A stretch of DNA of 64,000 bases from Treponema primitia ZAS-2 (lineage in GTDB: Bacteria; Spirochaetota; Spirochaetia; Treponematales; Breznakiellaceae): NCBI RefSeq assembly GCF_000214375.1, contig NC_015578.1, positions 2,480,001-2,544,000 of the forward strand, written 5' to 3'. The notes below the pieces were generated by a model. The model was given only the letters and a program-made list of their open reading frames with translations, searched no databases and was not told the origin of the DNA. Below, piece after piece: positions 18,709-28,415 of this stretch. Each line of letters opens with the position of its first letter. Position 1 is the stretch's first letter. The translations under genes were made by a program, and so were the position numbers.

Positions 18709-20898
18709 CTAGTAACGGCGGGGCCGTTCATCCCGGCGGCGGCTGTCCCCTCCACGGTTATCGCCTCCGCTGTGCCTGTCCCCGCTGTCATCACTGGTGC
18801 CGTTGGGATCAATGGCGTCGATATAGGAAAGGTTGAGCCGCCCCATCTTGTCGACTTCAAGCAGTTTCACCGGAATTTCCTGGCCTTCCTTTATAACATC
18901 CGTAACATTATTGATTCTCTCACGGGAAAGCTTGGAAATGTGGACCAGCCCTTCCTTGCCCGGGAGTATTTCTACGAAGGCGCCGAAGTCCATGATCCGC
19001 TTGACCGTGCCGTTGTAAACCCTGCCCGGTTCGGGGTCCATCACGATGCCCAGTACCGCTGCTTTGGCATCCTCGGAGTTCTTGCTATTCTTGCCGAAGA
19101 TGGTGACCGTGCCGTCATCATCGGTGTTGATCTTCACGCTGAACTGTTCGCAGAGGGCCTTGACGTTTTTGCCGCCGGGACCTATGAGGGCGCCGATCTT
19201 GTCCACGTCGATACGAAGGGACACGATCTTAGGGGCGTACTCGCTGATCTGGGCCACCGGCTTGTTGATGGTCTGGTTCATGATGCCCAGGATGTGCAAG
19301 CGTCCCCGCTTGGCCTGATCCAGGGCTTTCCGCATCACCTCGGGGCTGACCCCGGCGATTTTGATGTCCATCTGGAAACCGGTGATCCCTTCTTCGGTGC
19401 CGGCTACTTTAAAGTCCATGTCCCCCAGGTGATCCTCATCCCCTAGGATGTCAGAAAGCACCGCATAACGGTCCCCGGGGCCGCCCTTGCCTTCGGTGAT
19501 AAGCCCCATGGCGATGCCCGCTACAGGTTTCTTCATGGGAACCCCGGCCTGGAGCATGGAAAGGGTGCCCCCGCAGACCGAAGCCATGGAGGAGGAGCCG
19601 TTGGACTCCATTATTTCCGAAACTATCCGGATGGTGTAGGGGAATTCTGTCTTTGGAGGAACCATGGCTTCCAGGGAACGGCGGGCCAGGTTGCCATGAC
19701 CGATTTCCCGGCGGCCTGTGCCCATACGGCCGGTTTCACCTACTGAATAGGGAGGGAAGTTGTAATGGAGAAGGAAATTTGAGCGCTTGTCCCCTTCGAT
19801 ATCGTCGAAGATCTGCTCGTCAAAAGCGGTGCCCAATGTGGTGACCACCAGGGCCTGGGTCTCTCCCCGGGTAAAGAGGGCGGAACCGTGGGTGCGGGGC
19901 AGTATGTTTACCTCGCAGCTAATGTCCCGAATATCCTCGGTACCCCGGCCGTCCACCCGGACTCCCTTGTCAAGGATAGAATTCCTGAGTATCTCGTATT
20001 GCAAATCTTCAAAAAGAGCATCAAAGAGTTTCTTCTGGTTTTCGTCCTCAAGCTGGGCCTTGTACTGGGCGGCAAAATCTGCCTTAACCGCAGAGATGGC
20101 GTCATGGCGGTCCTGCTTGCTCTTGAGGAAGCAGGCGGTTTCCAGCCGGGGATAGGCGGCGGAACGGATGGCGTCTTTATTTTCCAGGGTAAAGGCAATC
20201 TCCGTGAGGGGAAGTTTTGACTTCCCCGCCAGTTCCCGGAGTTTGTCCTGCAAATTACAGAGATCCGTTATCGCCTGCTGGGCCTTTTCCAGGGCGGCGA
20301 TTATCAGGTCCTCGTCCACTTCCTTGCCGCCCCCTTCAACCATGGTGATGCCTTCTTTGGTGCCGGCTACCACGATCTCAAGCTTTGACTTTTCGATTTC
20401 TTCGTAGGTGGGGTTGACGATGAGCTGGCCATCCACGGAACAGACCCGCACCCCCGCAATGGGGCCACCGAAGGGTATGTCAGAAATATGCACCGCCGCG
20501 GAGGAGGCGATAATCGCCAGCATATCCGGGGGGTTAACCATGTCCGCAGAAATAGTGGTGGGCACCACCTGGATTTCCCGGCCAAAGCGCTTGTCAAAGA
20601 GGGGCCGCATGGGCCGGTCAATGAGCCGGGACACCAGAATTTCCTTGTCCTTAGGGCGGCTTTCCCGTTTGATGAAACCCCCGGGGATTTTCCCGGCGGC
20701 GTAGTATTTCTCGTTATAATCCACCGTGAGGGGCACATAGTCCAGGCCCTCCACAGCATCATGAGATGAACACACCGTGGCGATTACCACGGAACCGGCG
20801 TACTGGGCAAACACGGCCCCGCCGGCCTGTTTCGCGATTTTACCGGTTTCAAGGATCAGTTCCTTGCCGGCAATTTGATAGCTTACTCTTTGTATCAT
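18709..20898 (-). CDS. pnp: Polynucleotide phosphorylase
   Basis: 729 residues. Two RNase PH-like domains are separated by a helical domain; the second carries GKRSNFLLHYNFPPYSVGETGR-type sequence (split here as DKRSNFLLHYNF, then PPYSVGETGR). They are followed by a KH domain (IGALIGPGGKNVKALCEQF) and an S1 domain (GRVYNGTVKRIMDFGAFVEI). It degrades RNA 3' to 5' by phosphorolysis. The C-terminal tail is Arg-, Asp- and Gly-rich (SGGDNRGGDSRRRDERPRRY), probably flexible and RNA-contacting. AGGAGT lies 2-3 bases before a short spacer to the ATG. The order rpsO-pnp is the classical one, with hairpins between. Confidence 0.97.
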   Translation of the reverse strand: MIQRVSYQIAGKELILETGKIAKQAGGAVFAQYAGSVVIATVCSSHDAVEGLDYVPLTVDYNEKYYAAGKIPGGFIKRESRPKDKEILVSRLIDRPMRPLFDKRFGREIQVVPTTISADMVNPPDMLAIIASSAAVHISDIPFGGPIAGVRVCSVDGQLIVNPTYEEIEKSKLEIVVAGTKEGITMVEGGGKEVDEDLIIAALEKAQQAITDLCNLQDKLRELAGKSKLPLTEIAFTLENKDAIRSAAYPRLETACFLKSKQDRHDAISAVKADFAAQYKAQLEDENQKKLFDALFEDLQYEILRNSILDKGVRVDGRGTEDIRDISCEVNILPRTHGSALFTRGETQALVVTTLGTAFDEQIFDDIEGDKRSNFLLHYNFPPYSVGETGRMGTGRREIGHGNLARRSLEAMVPPKTEFPYTIRIVSEIMESNGSSSMASVCGGTLSMLQAGVPMKKPVAGIAMGLITEGKGGPGDRYAVLSDILGDEDHLGDMDFKVAGTEEGITGFQMDIKIAGVSPEVMRKALDQAKRGRLHILGIMNQTINKPVAQISEYAPKIVSLRIDVDKIGALIGPGGKNVKALCEQFSVKINTDDDGTVTIFGKNSKNSEDAKAAVLGIVMDPEPGRVYNGTVKRIMDFGAFVEILPGKEGLVHISKLSRERINNVTDVIKEGQEIPVKLLEVDKMGRLNLSYIDAIDPNGTSDDSGDRHSGGDNRGGDSRRRDERPRRY

Positions 20899-20918
20899 AG
20901 ACTCCTGTCCAATTTTAA

Positions 20919-20978
20919 GGGGAACCTTTGTTCCCCCAATTACGGGTACACCAAAACTAGCCCGGCGAAAAAGCCGGG
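20919..20978 (-). promoter_or_regulatory. pnp leader with two hairpins
   Basis: Two stem-loops lie between the rpsO terminator and pnp: CCCGGC / GCCGGG at 20961-20978, and GGGGAAC / GTTCCCC at 20919-20936. In E. coli the pnp leader hairpin is the target of RNase III and of PNPase autoregulation, so these are candidates for a similar role. I see no convincing promoter in the gap. Confidence 0.45.
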
Positions 20979-20993
20979 AAATGGACCCGATTG

Positions 20994-21038
20994 AAAAAAA
21001 ACCCGGGCCGGCCTGTTACTAGTCCGGCCGGTTCCGGG
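20994..21038 (-). terminator. Intrinsic terminator after rpsO
   Basis: A GC-rich stem (CCGGCC paired with GGCCGG, extended by CCCGG / CCGGG) is followed on the minus strand by eight T residues at 21001-20994. It lies 8 bases after the rpsO stop, so pnp needs readthrough or its own promoter. Confidence 0.85.
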
Positions 21039-21046
21039 CAATACGA

Positions 21047-21316
21047 TTACTTGCGGAGACCTAACTCTTTGATCAGGCCCCGGTATTTTTCCAGATTGGT
21101 CCGCTGAAAATATTTCAGCATACGCCGGCGCTGGCCGACCAGGATCAACAAGCCCCGCTGACTGGACTTATCCTTCTTGAATTGCTTACAATGCTCGGTG
21201 AGCTGGTTGATCCGCTCGGTGAGCAGGGCAATTTGTACTTCCGATGTGCCGGTGTCTTTTTCGTTTTTACCGAACTTGTTTACGATGGAAGTTACATTTT
21301 CTTTGTTTAAAGCCAT
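21047..21316 (-). CDS. rpsO: 30S ribosomal protein S15
   Basis: 89 residues, exact family length. Typical S15 features are GTSEVQIALLTERINQLTEH and the C-terminal RGLLILVGQRRRMLKYF followed by YRGLIKELGLRK. It binds the central domain of 16S rRNA early in 30S assembly. The ATG at 21316 is preferred over a GTG at 21328; AGGAGT lies 10 bases upstream. Confidence 0.97.
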   Translation of the reverse strand: MALNKENVTSIVNKFGKNEKDTGTSEVQIALLTERINQLTEHCKQFKKDKSSQRGLLILVGQRRRMLKYFQRTNLEKYRGLIKELGLRK

Positions 21317-21340
21317 ATGTTTATACACTCCTATTGGGAA

Positions 21341-22141
21341 CTATGCAAATTCAATGCGTACCGCATTGAAGGGCGCAGGAACAAAAAGTCCTTCCGGGAC
21401 CATGGAAACTTCCGTCTCCATTCCTACTGGGGAATTTTTCTCAAAAAGCAAAACCGGGTACCGGCCCTGGGGCGGCGTTATTTGTTGCCGGGAAGCAGGA
21501 TGAAAATAAACTCCGCCGGGTCCGGGGGTAACGGATAAACCGGAAAGGTCAATTTCAACCCTTCGACCGAGAAGCGCCGCCGCCTCAACGAGGCTGCCGG
21601 CGGCTATCGCGGCGCGGATACGGCTGGAACTGATGCGCTCCCCCCCGGCCAAAATAGGTTCCACCACATCCGTGGTGATCCCCCCGGCCCGGGTCATCGC
21701 TTTGATGGAAGGCGCATCCGTATCATGCCGGTATCCGCAACGAAAATTGCTGCCAATTACCAAATAACGCAGATTTCCCCGATCTTTTAGCAGATCGATA
21801 AATTCCTTGCCACTTAGTTTACTGAATTTTTCAGAAAAGTCAATCATGACCGTAAGGCCTATGCCCATTTGCTCCAAAATACGGAGCTTTTGGTCCTCCC
21901 CCAGGATATCCCCCTCGTCGGTTTCAGGGCGCAGTACAAATTTGGGACTCCGCTTGAAAGTTACCGCCACCGGGAACAGGGCGGACTGGAGCACCCGTTC
22001 CAGGAGCAGCCGGTGGCCCAGGTGTACGCCGTCAAAGACCCCGATGGTCATGGCGCTTCCGCCGGGCATGGAAAAGCCGGGGGCATCCAGGCCATTTTCG
22101 GCAAACTCCGCCCAGTCAAGCACCTGCATTGACGTATCCAT
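21341..22141 (-). CDS. ribF: RibF-like FMN adenylyltransferase lacking a recognisable riboflavin kinase domain
   Basis: About 266 residues from the ATG at 22141; 22129 is also possible. Both overlap the truB stop. Residues 30-210 form the FAD synthetase nucleotidyltransferase domain: GVFDGVHLGHRLLLE (FDGxHxGH), VIGSNFRCGYRHD and ISSSRIRAAIAAGSL. In bifunctional RibF the kinase domain follows with GRxxGFPTAN-type and PxxGVY motifs. Here only about 70 residues remain, with a loose GPGGVYF but no kinase nucleotide motif. It may therefore make FAD from FMN but not FMN from riboflavin, unless the tail is a degenerate kinase. It lies between truB and rpsO, the usual order. Confidence 0.82.
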   Translation of the reverse strand: MDTSMQVLDWAEFAENGLDAPGFSMPGGSAMTIGVFDGVHLGHRLLLERVLQSALFPVAVTFKRSPKFVLRPETDEGDILGEDQKLRILEQMGIGLTVMIDFSEKFSKLSGKEFIDLLKDRGNLRYLVIGSNFRCGYRHDTDAPSIKAMTRAGGITTDVVEPILAGGERISSSRIRAAIAAGSLVEAAALLGRRVEIDLSGLSVTPGPGGVYFHPASRQQITPPQGRYPVLLFEKNSPVGMETEVSMVPEGLFVPAPFNAVRIEFA

Positions 22142-23075
22142 AGGACCAGCGGTTTTCGACGCCGGGCTTTTTTTCAATAAGCGCAACAAAAGCGCCGCTG
22201 CCACTTGCAGGGAACTCTCTGACTAAAGTCGGTGTTGCACGGGAAACTTCGTTGCAAGAAGTGCAAAAAACAGCCACCGCAGTTTCCGGGCCGGAAACCG
22301 GGTTTCCCCCCAGGAGCGCGTCCAGGGGTTTCCCATGGGCCATGTTCCGGGCAACGGCTTCGTCCACGGTGATACAGGGGATACCCAGGGCCTGAAAAGT
22401 TTCAGGACTGACTGGATGCAGGGCACCGGCCAGATCCGGGGAATCCGGGGAAACTGCGTCGGCCAGGGCAAAGCCCCCCACGGCGGTCCGCTCCAGGGAA
22501 ACCAGGTGGGCCCGGGAACCTGCGGCCAGGGCCAGGTCCCGGGCCAGGGAACGGATATAGGTCCCCTTGGAACAGTGGACATAGATATGGGCCAGGGGAG
22601 GCTCGTAGGAGCGGAGTTCCAGAGCGTGGATAGTCACAGGGCGCTGTTTCATTTCCGGGACCGCACCGGATCGGGCCAGTTCGTGGGCACGTTTCCCTTC
22701 TATATGAATAGCCGAATAGGCCGGGGGCGCCTGGAGTATGTCCCCCCGGAACTGGTCCAGGACCGCTTCAAGCTCAGCCTGCGAAGGGACCGGGCCCTCA
22801 GCCACAACGGCGCCTTCGGGGTCCAGGGTATCGGTTTCAAGGCCGAACTTGATGAACGCCTCATAGCGTTTATCACAACGGTCAAACCAGGGGGTGAGCT
22901 TCAGGGCCCGACCCGAGAGGACCACCAGGAGCCCGGAGGCAAATTTGTCCAGGGTCCCGGTATGGCCCACTTTTCCTGTGCCGAGGGCTTTTTTTATAAT
23001 TCTGAGGGAGTCAAAAGAGGTCAGGCCAGGCTTTTTGCACAACAATAGTAACCCGTTAGTATTACTGTCCGTCAT
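22116..23075 (-). CDS. truB: tRNA pseudouridine-55 synthase TruB
   Basis: 319 residues. The catalytic motif is GHTGTLDKFASGLL (Asp of GTLD), followed by KRYEAFIKFGLETDTLDPEG and CSKGTYIRSLARDLA. It isomerises U55 in the T-loop of tRNAs. The C-terminal region near residues 260-300 contains one interrupted and one complete copy of the 24-bp repeat found elsewhere in the window. There it reads SCNEVSRATPTLVREFPASG, so the tail is probably an insertion rather than conserved TruB sequence. The ATG at 23075 is chosen; a GTG at 23087 is possible. Confidence 0.95.
   Translation of the reverse strand: MTDSNTNGLLLLCKKPGLTSFDSLRIIKKALGTGKVGHTGTLDKFASGLLVVLSGRALKLTPWFDRCDKRYEAFIKFGLETDTLDPEGAVVAEGPVPSQAELEAVLDQFRGDILQAPPAYSAIHIEGKRAHELARSGAVPEMKQRPVTIHALELRSYEPPLAHIYVHCSKGTYIRSLARDLALAAGSRAHLVSLERTAVGGFALADAVSPDSPDLAGALHPVSPETFQALGIPCITVDEAVARNMAHGKPLDALLGGNPVSGPETAVAVFCTSCNEVSRATPTLVREFPASGSGAFVALIEKKPGVENRWSYGYVNAGA
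22204..22258. repeat. 24-bp dispersed repeat, two copies, one interrupted, inside truB
   Basis: A unit split by a 14-15 base palindromic piece (CTGACTAAAGTCGG) is followed by a unit ending CGTTGCAAG. In frame with truB. The same arrangement recurs at 36981-37058. Confidence 0.7.
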
Positions 23076-23436
23076 TCGGTGTTTCACTGTTAGTATTCAC
23101 CAGGCTGTCAATTTTCTGTACTAGTTCAAAACCTTCCCGTATCCCCTGGTCCTCGTGGAAACGGAGCCGGGGTGTATGGCGTATGTGCATCATAGCTGCC
23201 AGCTGGGACTGGATAAACCCGGCGGCGCTCTGCAAGCCCTCAACCCCGGTTGCCAGGCCCGCGGACTTATAACTGGAAACGTAGCAATCGGCGTAGGAAA
23301 GGTCCCGGGACACCGCAACCCTGGTAATGGAGAGAAAGGTATCCACCCTGGGGTCTTTAACCTTTCCCTCCACAATGAGACTTCCTATTTTTTCCTGGAT
23401 AAGCCGCCCTACCCGCTCTGTTCTATATTCTGCCAT
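23062..23436 (-). CDS. rbfA: Ribosome-binding factor A
   Basis: 124 residues, usual RbfA length. Diagnostic parts are RTERVGRLIQEKIGSLIVEG near the N-terminus, then VAVSRDLSYADCYVSSY, and MHIRHTPRLRFHED near the end. It is a KH-fold factor acting on 16S rRNA during late 30S maturation and cold adaptation. It starts 5 bases after infB and overlaps truB, in the classical infB-rbfA-truB order. Confidence 0.95.
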   Translation of the reverse strand: MAEYRTERVGRLIQEKIGSLIVEGKVKDPRVDTFLSITRVAVSRDLSYADCYVSSYKSAGLATGVEGLQSAAGFIQSQLAAMMHIRHTPRLRFHEDQGIREGFELVQKIDSLVNTNSETPNDGQ

Positions 23437-23441
23437 CTCTT

Positions 23442-26261
23442 TTAATTACTGGAAAGCTTTCGCGCCACTTCCACTATTTCAAAGACCTCAAACTGGTCCC
23501 CGACCTGGATGGCGTCAAAGCCCTCAAGGCCAATACCGCATTCGTAGCCTGCGGCAACTTCCCGGGCGTCATCCTTGAAGCGCCTGAGGGAGGCGAGCTT
23601 GCCGGTAAAAATAACGATTTCGTCCCGGATAACATTGGCGCTGGCGCTCCGCTTGACTGTGCCGGTGAGGACATAGCAGCCGGCGATGGTGCCGATCTTG
23701 GGGACCTTGAAGGTTTCCCGAACTTCCACCGAGGCGATGATCTCTTCCTTGGTATCCGGCTTGAGCATCCCCTCCATGGCCAGCTGGATTTCTTCCACCG
23801 CCTTGTAGATGATGTTGTAGCGCCTGATATCCACCTTTTCCTGATCCGCCAGCATCTTTGCCTTGGGCACGGGCCGCACATTGAAGCCGATGATGATGGC
23901 GTTTGAGGCGATGGCCAGGTCCACGTCCCCTTCGTTGATGGCCCCCGGGAGGGCCTGGATGACATTGAGCCGCACTTCCTTGTTGGACAGTTTTTCTAAG
24001 CTTGCCCTGAGAGCCTCAGCGGAACCCTGGACATCGCTCTTGATAATGATCTTCAGTTCCTGGATAGCCCCGGCATTAATGGTGTCCGAAAGGTTGTCCA
24101 GGGTGATCTTCCTGACGTTTTTAGCGTCCTCAAAGCGTTTCAGTTCGTGGCGCTTGGAGGAAATGCCCCGGGCCACTTTTTCGTCTTCCACCACCTGGAG
24201 GGGGTCTCCGGCGTCGGGAACGCCCTCAAAGCCCAGGACTTCCACGGGCATGGCGGGGGTGGCCTCATCGACCTTCTTGCCCTTATCGTCAAAGAGGGCG
24301 CGGACCTTGCCGGGCCAGACCCCGGCCACAAAGGAATCGCCGATCCTGAGGGTGCCTTTTTCGATCATCACCGTGGCTACAACACCCCGGCCATGGTCGA
24401 TCCGGGATTCCAGGACCTTTCCTTCGGCGCTGTGATTGTAATTTGCCTTGAGATCCAGTATTTCTGCTTGCAGTAAAATTGCGTCGATCAGTTTGTCGAT
24501 GCCCTCTTTCCGCAGGGCTGAAAGTTCCACAAACATGGTCTGACCGCCCCAGTCTTCGGGCATGAGCCCCAGATCCGAGAGCTGGCTCTTTACCCGGTCC
24601 GGGTTGGCCTCGGGCTTGTCCATCTTGTTGACCGCCACGATGATGGGAACCTTGGCGTCCTTGGCGTGGTTGATGGCCTCAATGGTCTGAGGCATAACCC
24701 CGTCATCGGCGGCCACCACTAATACTACGATGTCCGTTACCTGGGCGCCGCGGGCCCGCATGTGGGTAAAGGCCTCATGGCCCGGGGTGTCCAGAAAGGC
24801 GATGCGCCCCTTTGGGGTATCCACCGTATAGGCCCCGATATGCTGGGTAATGCCGCCGAACTCACCGGAAACCACATCGGCGCTGCGTATGGCATCCAGA
24901 AGTTTTGTCTTTCCGTGATCCACGTGGCCCATCACGGTAACTACCGGGGACCGTGGGCTCATGGAAGCTTCATCGTCAGCTTCAGTGGTGATTAACGTTT
25001 CGTCATAGAGGCTGACTATCTTCACGTCCGCCCCAAATTCCGCCGCCAATATGGTTGCGGTTTCCGCATCTATCTGCTGGTTGATGGAAACCATCATGCC
25101 CATGCTCATCAATTTGTGGATCAGATCAGAAGCCTTGAGGTTCATCTTTTTGGCAAGCTCGGAAACCGATATCACTTCCATAATATCAATGGATTTGGGT
25201 ACCGGGTTGGCTATCTGGGCGATCTTCTTTTTGGTCTGGAGGAGTTTTTCCTCCATTTCCTGTTCCTTCCGCTGGTAAACGGTTCTCTTGACCTTAAAGG
25301 ACTTCTTGATCGGCCCTTTACCTTCGCCCAGGGGAGAAGGGGAGCTTGTGCTGCCGCCGGGCCGGGGCCTGCCGGGGCCGCCGGGCCCTCCAGGCCGGGG
25401 ACCGCCGGGACCGCGATTGGGGCCAAAACCGCCGGGTCTGCCGCCGCCGCCCATGCCAGGGCGGGGAGGACCGTTAAAGGGACGGGGGGGACCATTGTAG
25501 GGAGGACGGGGGCCTCCGCCGCTGTTGTTATAAGGACGGGGACCCTGGCCTCCGGGACTATCAGGAGGACGGCTGTTACCCACAGGTCTGCCGCCGACCC
25601 TGCCGGCTGCTCCGGTGGGTCTTTGGGGGAAGGGGGAACCACCGGGCCTGCCCTGGGGGCCTTCGCTCCGGTAGGTTCGGGGGGGGGGCGGGCCTACGGG
25701 CCGGCCGCCGACCCTGCCGGCAGCAGCCACCGGCCGCTGGGTAATGGGCAGGGAACTGACCCGGTTTTCTCCGGGTTTTACCCCTGCCGGAGCTTTGGTT
25801 TCTCCTGCCGCTGGGGGCGCAGGAGTTTCTTGAACCGGAGTTTCCACTTGCGCGGGAAACTTCGTTGCACTTTGAGGCTTTGCATGCGGTGACGCCGCCC
25901 CAGATACAGGCGCAGGCGGGGCTGAAGCCGGTACTTCCGACGGAGCTTCCTTTAGCACGGCAGCAGCCTTTGCAACAGGGGATGAAACTGTAACAGCCCC
26001 CTCCCCTTCGGGGCTTACATTTCGGGAAGCGACCACGATCTTTGGCTGAGGTTTCTTCGCAGGTCCCGGAGCAGGGGCAGCAGGAGGGGCGGGTTTTTTC
26101 TTGACCACCACCACCTTACGGCGAGCGCTCTCTTTGAGCGCCTGGTCGCTATGTTCCTGAACAGGACTCTTAGCCTTCCCCTCCGAAGACTCAGGCTCAC
26201 TTTTTTGATGCTTAATGAGCTCTACCTTTGGTTTTTGTGTAGCGTCTAATTCCTCAGCCAT
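23442..26261 (-). CDS. infB: Translation initiation factor IF-2
   Basis: 939 residues from the ATG at 26261, which has AGGTGG a few bases upstream; the frame extends 27 codons further but without support. The N-terminal 380 residues are low complexity: first Lys/Ala/Pro-rich, then Gly/Pro/Arg-rich ([19 protein letters not shown]). The conserved core has an IF2-N domain ([20 protein letters not shown]) and G motifs [27 protein letters not shown] and NKMDKPEA. Domains II, III and C2 follow. It places initiator tRNA on the 30S subunit. The variable N-terminus near residues 130-145 includes one copy of the dispersed 24-bp repeat ([11 protein letters not shown]). Confidence 0.97.
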   Translation of the reverse strand: MAEELDATQKPKVELIKHQKSEPESSEGKAKSPVQEHSDQALKESARRKVVVVKKKPAPPAAPAPGPAKKPQPKIVVASRNVSPEGEGAVTVSSPVAKAAAVLKEAPSEVPASAPPAPVSGAASPHAKPQSATKFPAQVETPVQETPAPPAAGETKAPAGVKPGENRVSSLPITQRPVAAAGRVGGRPVGPPPPRTYRSEGPQGRPGGSPFPQRPTGAAGRVGGRPVGNSRPPDSPGGQGPRPYNNSGGGPRPPYNGPPRPFNGPPRPGMGGGGRPGGFGPNRGPGGPRPGGPGGPGRPRPGGSTSSPSPLGEGKGPIKKSFKVKRTVYQRKEQEMEEKLLQTKKKIAQIANPVPKSIDIMEVISVSELAKKMNLKASDLIHKLMSMGMMVSINQQIDAETATILAAEFGADVKIVSLYDETLITTEADDEASMSPRSPVVTVMGHVDHGKTKLLDAIRSADVVSGEFGGITQHIGAYTVDTPKGRIAFLDTPGHEAFTHMRARGAQVTDIVVLVVAADDGVMPQTIEAINHAKDAKVPIIVAVNKMDKPEANPDRVKSQLSDLGLMPEDWGGQTMFVELSALRKEGIDKLIDAILLQAEILDLKANYNHSAEGKVLESRIDHGRGVVATVMIEKGTLRIGDSFVAGVWPGKVRALFDDKGKKVDEATPAMPVEVLGFEGVPDAGDPLQVVEDEKVARGISSKRHELKRFEDAKNVRKITLDNLSDTINAGAIQELKIIIKSDVQGSAEALRASLEKLSNKEVRLNVIQALPGAINEGDVDLAIASNAIIIGFNVRPVPKAKMLADQEKVDIRRYNIIYKAVEEIQLAMEGMLKPDTKEEIIASVEVRETFKVPKIGTIAGCYVLTGTVKRSASANVIRDEIVIFTGKLASLRRFKDDAREVAAGYECGIGLEGFDAIQVGDQFEVFEIVEVARKLSSN
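25850..25872. repeat. 24-bp dispersed repeat, single copy inside infB
   Basis: Left half GCGCGGGAAACT and right half TCGTTGCACTT on the + strand. In frame within the variable IF-2 N-terminus, read on the complementary strand as ATKFPAQV. Confidence 0.65.
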
Positions 26262-26322
26262 GATCCACCTTTGTTCCGTTATTCCATTCGTGGGGTACAA
26301 TACCCCGCTACTGCGGGGTTCT

Positions 26323-27870
26323 TCATTCTTCCTCAAATTCAAAACTCAGTCCGATACCGCAATTCGGACAATTGGTCATATCCACAGTTATCTTAGCCCC
26401 GCATTCAGGGCACTCATACTCTTCCGCCTCAGCCTCAGCTTCAGCTTCAGCTTCGTCCCCAGCGCTCGCATCTTCTGGGGCTTCCCCTTCCGAAGCTTCC
26501 GGCCCGGCATCCTCAACAGCTATTTCGCCGACTTCTTCGTCCTCAGGGGCTTCCTCGTCGTAGGCTTCCTCTTCCACCACTTCTACAAACTCTTCTATGA
26601 GCTGCCTGAGTGAGGCAATCTGTTCAGCCGAAATCCCCTTAAGCTGGGCCATTTCCTCTTCCGCCAGGGCAAGAAAATCTTCGATAAAGTCAATATTGTT
26701 TTCCAGCAGGAGAGCTGCAACCTGGGCGTCCACTCCGGGAAGTTCGGAAATCCGGGAGAGTTCCTCCCCGTACCCTTCGGCGTCCCCAAAGAGTTCCGAT
26801 ACTGCCCGCCGGGATTCGGAGGCGATGTCCATTTCCCCAAACTGGGCGTCGGTCTTAACATCGATGTTCCAGTCCACCAGGCGGTTTGCCAGGCGCACAT
26901 TGAGCCCCTGCTTGCCTATGGCCAGGGAAAGCTGGGAATCGTTAACCACCGCCAGGGCCTGATGCTTTCCTTCGTCCAGGACGATCACGTCCCGCACTTC
27001 CGCCGGGGACAGGGCGTTTTTGATAAAGCGCCGGGGATCCGGATCGTATTTGAGGATGTCGATTTTTTCGCCCTCAAGCTCCCGGATCACCGCCTGGATA
27101 CGCACACCCTTGAGGCCCACGCAGGCCCCCACAGGGTCCACATCATCCCGGTTGGAATACACCGCAAGTTTGGTACGGTACCCGGGTTCCCGGACTATTT
27201 TGTGGATCTCCACGGTTTTATCGTATACCTCGGGCACTTCAAGTTCAAAAATAGCCCGGACAAAATCTGTGTGGGTCCGGGAAAGCACCACCTGAAGCCC
27301 TGCAGGAGTTTTGTTCACCTCGGTGATCAGGGCTTTGATACGATCATTAACGTGGTATACCTCCCGGGGGGACTGGTATTTCTTGGGGAGTATCCCTTCG
27401 ACTTTACCCAGGTCCACATAAATGGTCCCGTTCCGTTCCCGCTGATAGTACCCGATGATGATCTCCCCCACCTTGTCCTTGTATTCCGAATACAGGGTAT
27501 CTTTCTGGATTTCCCGTATGGACTGGTGGGCGGTCTGCTTGGCGCTCTGCACCGAAATACGGTCAAAATCCCTGGGGTCCACTTCAATGAGGAGTTCATC
27601 CCCCACATCCGCTTCCGGGTTAAGTTCCCGGGCTTCCTCCAGGTCTATCTCCGAAACCGGATCGTAGACCCCGTCAACGATTTTTTTCTGCGCATAGATT
27701 GATACTTCCGTATTCGTATCATCGAACCGGACAATGGCGTTATCCGCATTGCCAAAACGCCGCTTATAGGCCGCCAAAAGGGTACTTTCTATGGTCCGGA
27801 GGACAAGTTCCTCGGACATACCCCGGTCCTGAATAAGCTGGTGGATTGCCTCTGACATATCTGTTGCCAC
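26323..27870 (-). CDS. nusA: Transcription factor NusA with acidic tail and C-terminal zinc ribbon
   Basis: 515 residues. NusA N-terminal domain, S1 domain near 135-200 and two KH domains (VGACVGLKGVRIQAVIRELE; LAIGKQGLNVRLANRLVDW) are in order. A helix-hairpin-helix AR-like region follows (ISELPGVDAQVAALLLENN). The last 80 residues are unusual: a long Glu/Ala stretch and then CPECGAKITVDMTNCPNCG, a four-cysteine zinc ribbon. It modulates pausing, termination and antitermination. The GTG at 27870 is the best start, with GGAGGT 8 bases upstream, only 4 bases after the rimP stop. Confidence 0.95.
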   Translation of the reverse strand: MATDMSEAIHQLIQDRGMSEELVLRTIESTLLAAYKRRFGNADNAIVRFDDTNTEVSIYAQKKIVDGVYDPVSEIDLEEARELNPEADVGDELLIEVDPRDFDRISVQSAKQTAHQSIREIQKDTLYSEYKDKVGEIIIGYYQRERNGTIYVDLGKVEGILPKKYQSPREVYHVNDRIKALITEVNKTPAGLQVVLSRTHTDFVRAIFELEVPEVYDKTVEIHKIVREPGYRTKLAVYSNRDDVDPVGACVGLKGVRIQAVIRELEGEKIDILKYDPDPRRFIKNALSPAEVRDVIVLDEGKHQALAVVNDSQLSLAIGKQGLNVRLANRLVDWNIDVKTDAQFGEMDIASESRRAVSELFGDAEGYGEELSRISELPGVDAQVAALLLENNIDFIEDFLALAEEEMAQLKGISAEQIASLRQLIEEFVEVVEEEAYDEEAPEDEEVGEIAVEDAGPEASEGEAPEDASAGDEAEAEAEAEAEEYECPECGAKITVDMTNCPNCGIGLSFEFEEE

Positions 27871-27874
27871 GAGC

Positions 27875-28384
27875 CTAAACCTCCCGCAAATAATCTAGTG
27901 TATAGTCTAACTTCGCCTTGGCGATAAGTTCGTAAACGATTTCTGTCATACCATCCTTTCCTTTTAAAACAACACCCTTTTCATCCGCAGATTCGAGGAT
28001 TCCCCCGGTCCAGTCGGATATATCCGTGCGGTAACATTTAATCCCACGGCCCAGGTAATAGACAAATTCCGATCCGTCCTTGATCACCCGGTCTATGCCC
28101 GGGGAACCAACTTCTACATACATATCCTGGCCTGGAAAAACCAATTCCAGGCGGGGAAGCAATGCACGATGCGCCCGGGAACAATCATCCACCCCGACAT
28201 TTCCGCCCCCGGCTTTGCACACCACCAGCCGGACCTGGACACTGCTTTTGTGCCTGGAAAGGGCCAGTTCCACAATGGCCAACCCTAAACCACGGACAAC
28301 CGGCTCCAGGGTCTCAAACAAGGAAATTTGGTCCCCGGAACCAAGCTGGTCCCCGGTATTTGCCTGTCTGGGGGTATACCGCAT
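27875..28384 (-). CDS. rimP: Ribosome maturation factor RimP
   Basis: 169 residues. Recognisable parts are LEPVVRGLGLAIVELALSR at the N-terminus, GVDDCSRAHRALLPRLE and YVEVGSPGIDRVIKDGSEFVYYLGR, the RimP core signature. It helps mature the 30S subunit. First gene of the rimP-nusA-infB-rbfA-truB-ribF-rpsO operon. A weak Shine-Dalgarno (AAGG) precedes the ATG. Confidence 0.93.
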   Translation of the reverse strand: MRYTPRQANTGDQLGSGDQISLFETLEPVVRGLGLAIVELALSRHKSSVQVRLVVCKAGGGNVGVDDCSRAHRALLPRLELVFPGQDMYVEVGSPGIDRVIKDGSEFVYYLGRGIKCYRTDISDWTGGILESADEKGVVLKGKDGMTEIVYELIAKAKLDYTLDYLREV

Positions 28385-28415
28385 ACATCAACCTTTTTGA
28401 AATCCGAAAAATCTG

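Noticed and set aside
18190-19446. Long plus-strand open frame of about 418 codons
   Set aside because: Antisense to lptF, dut and pnp, all firmly identified; composition shadow.
26262-26322. Terminator between nusA and infB
   Set aside because: ACCCCGC / GCGGGGT forms a hairpin just after the nusA stop, but no T-run follows and infB is expected in the same operon.
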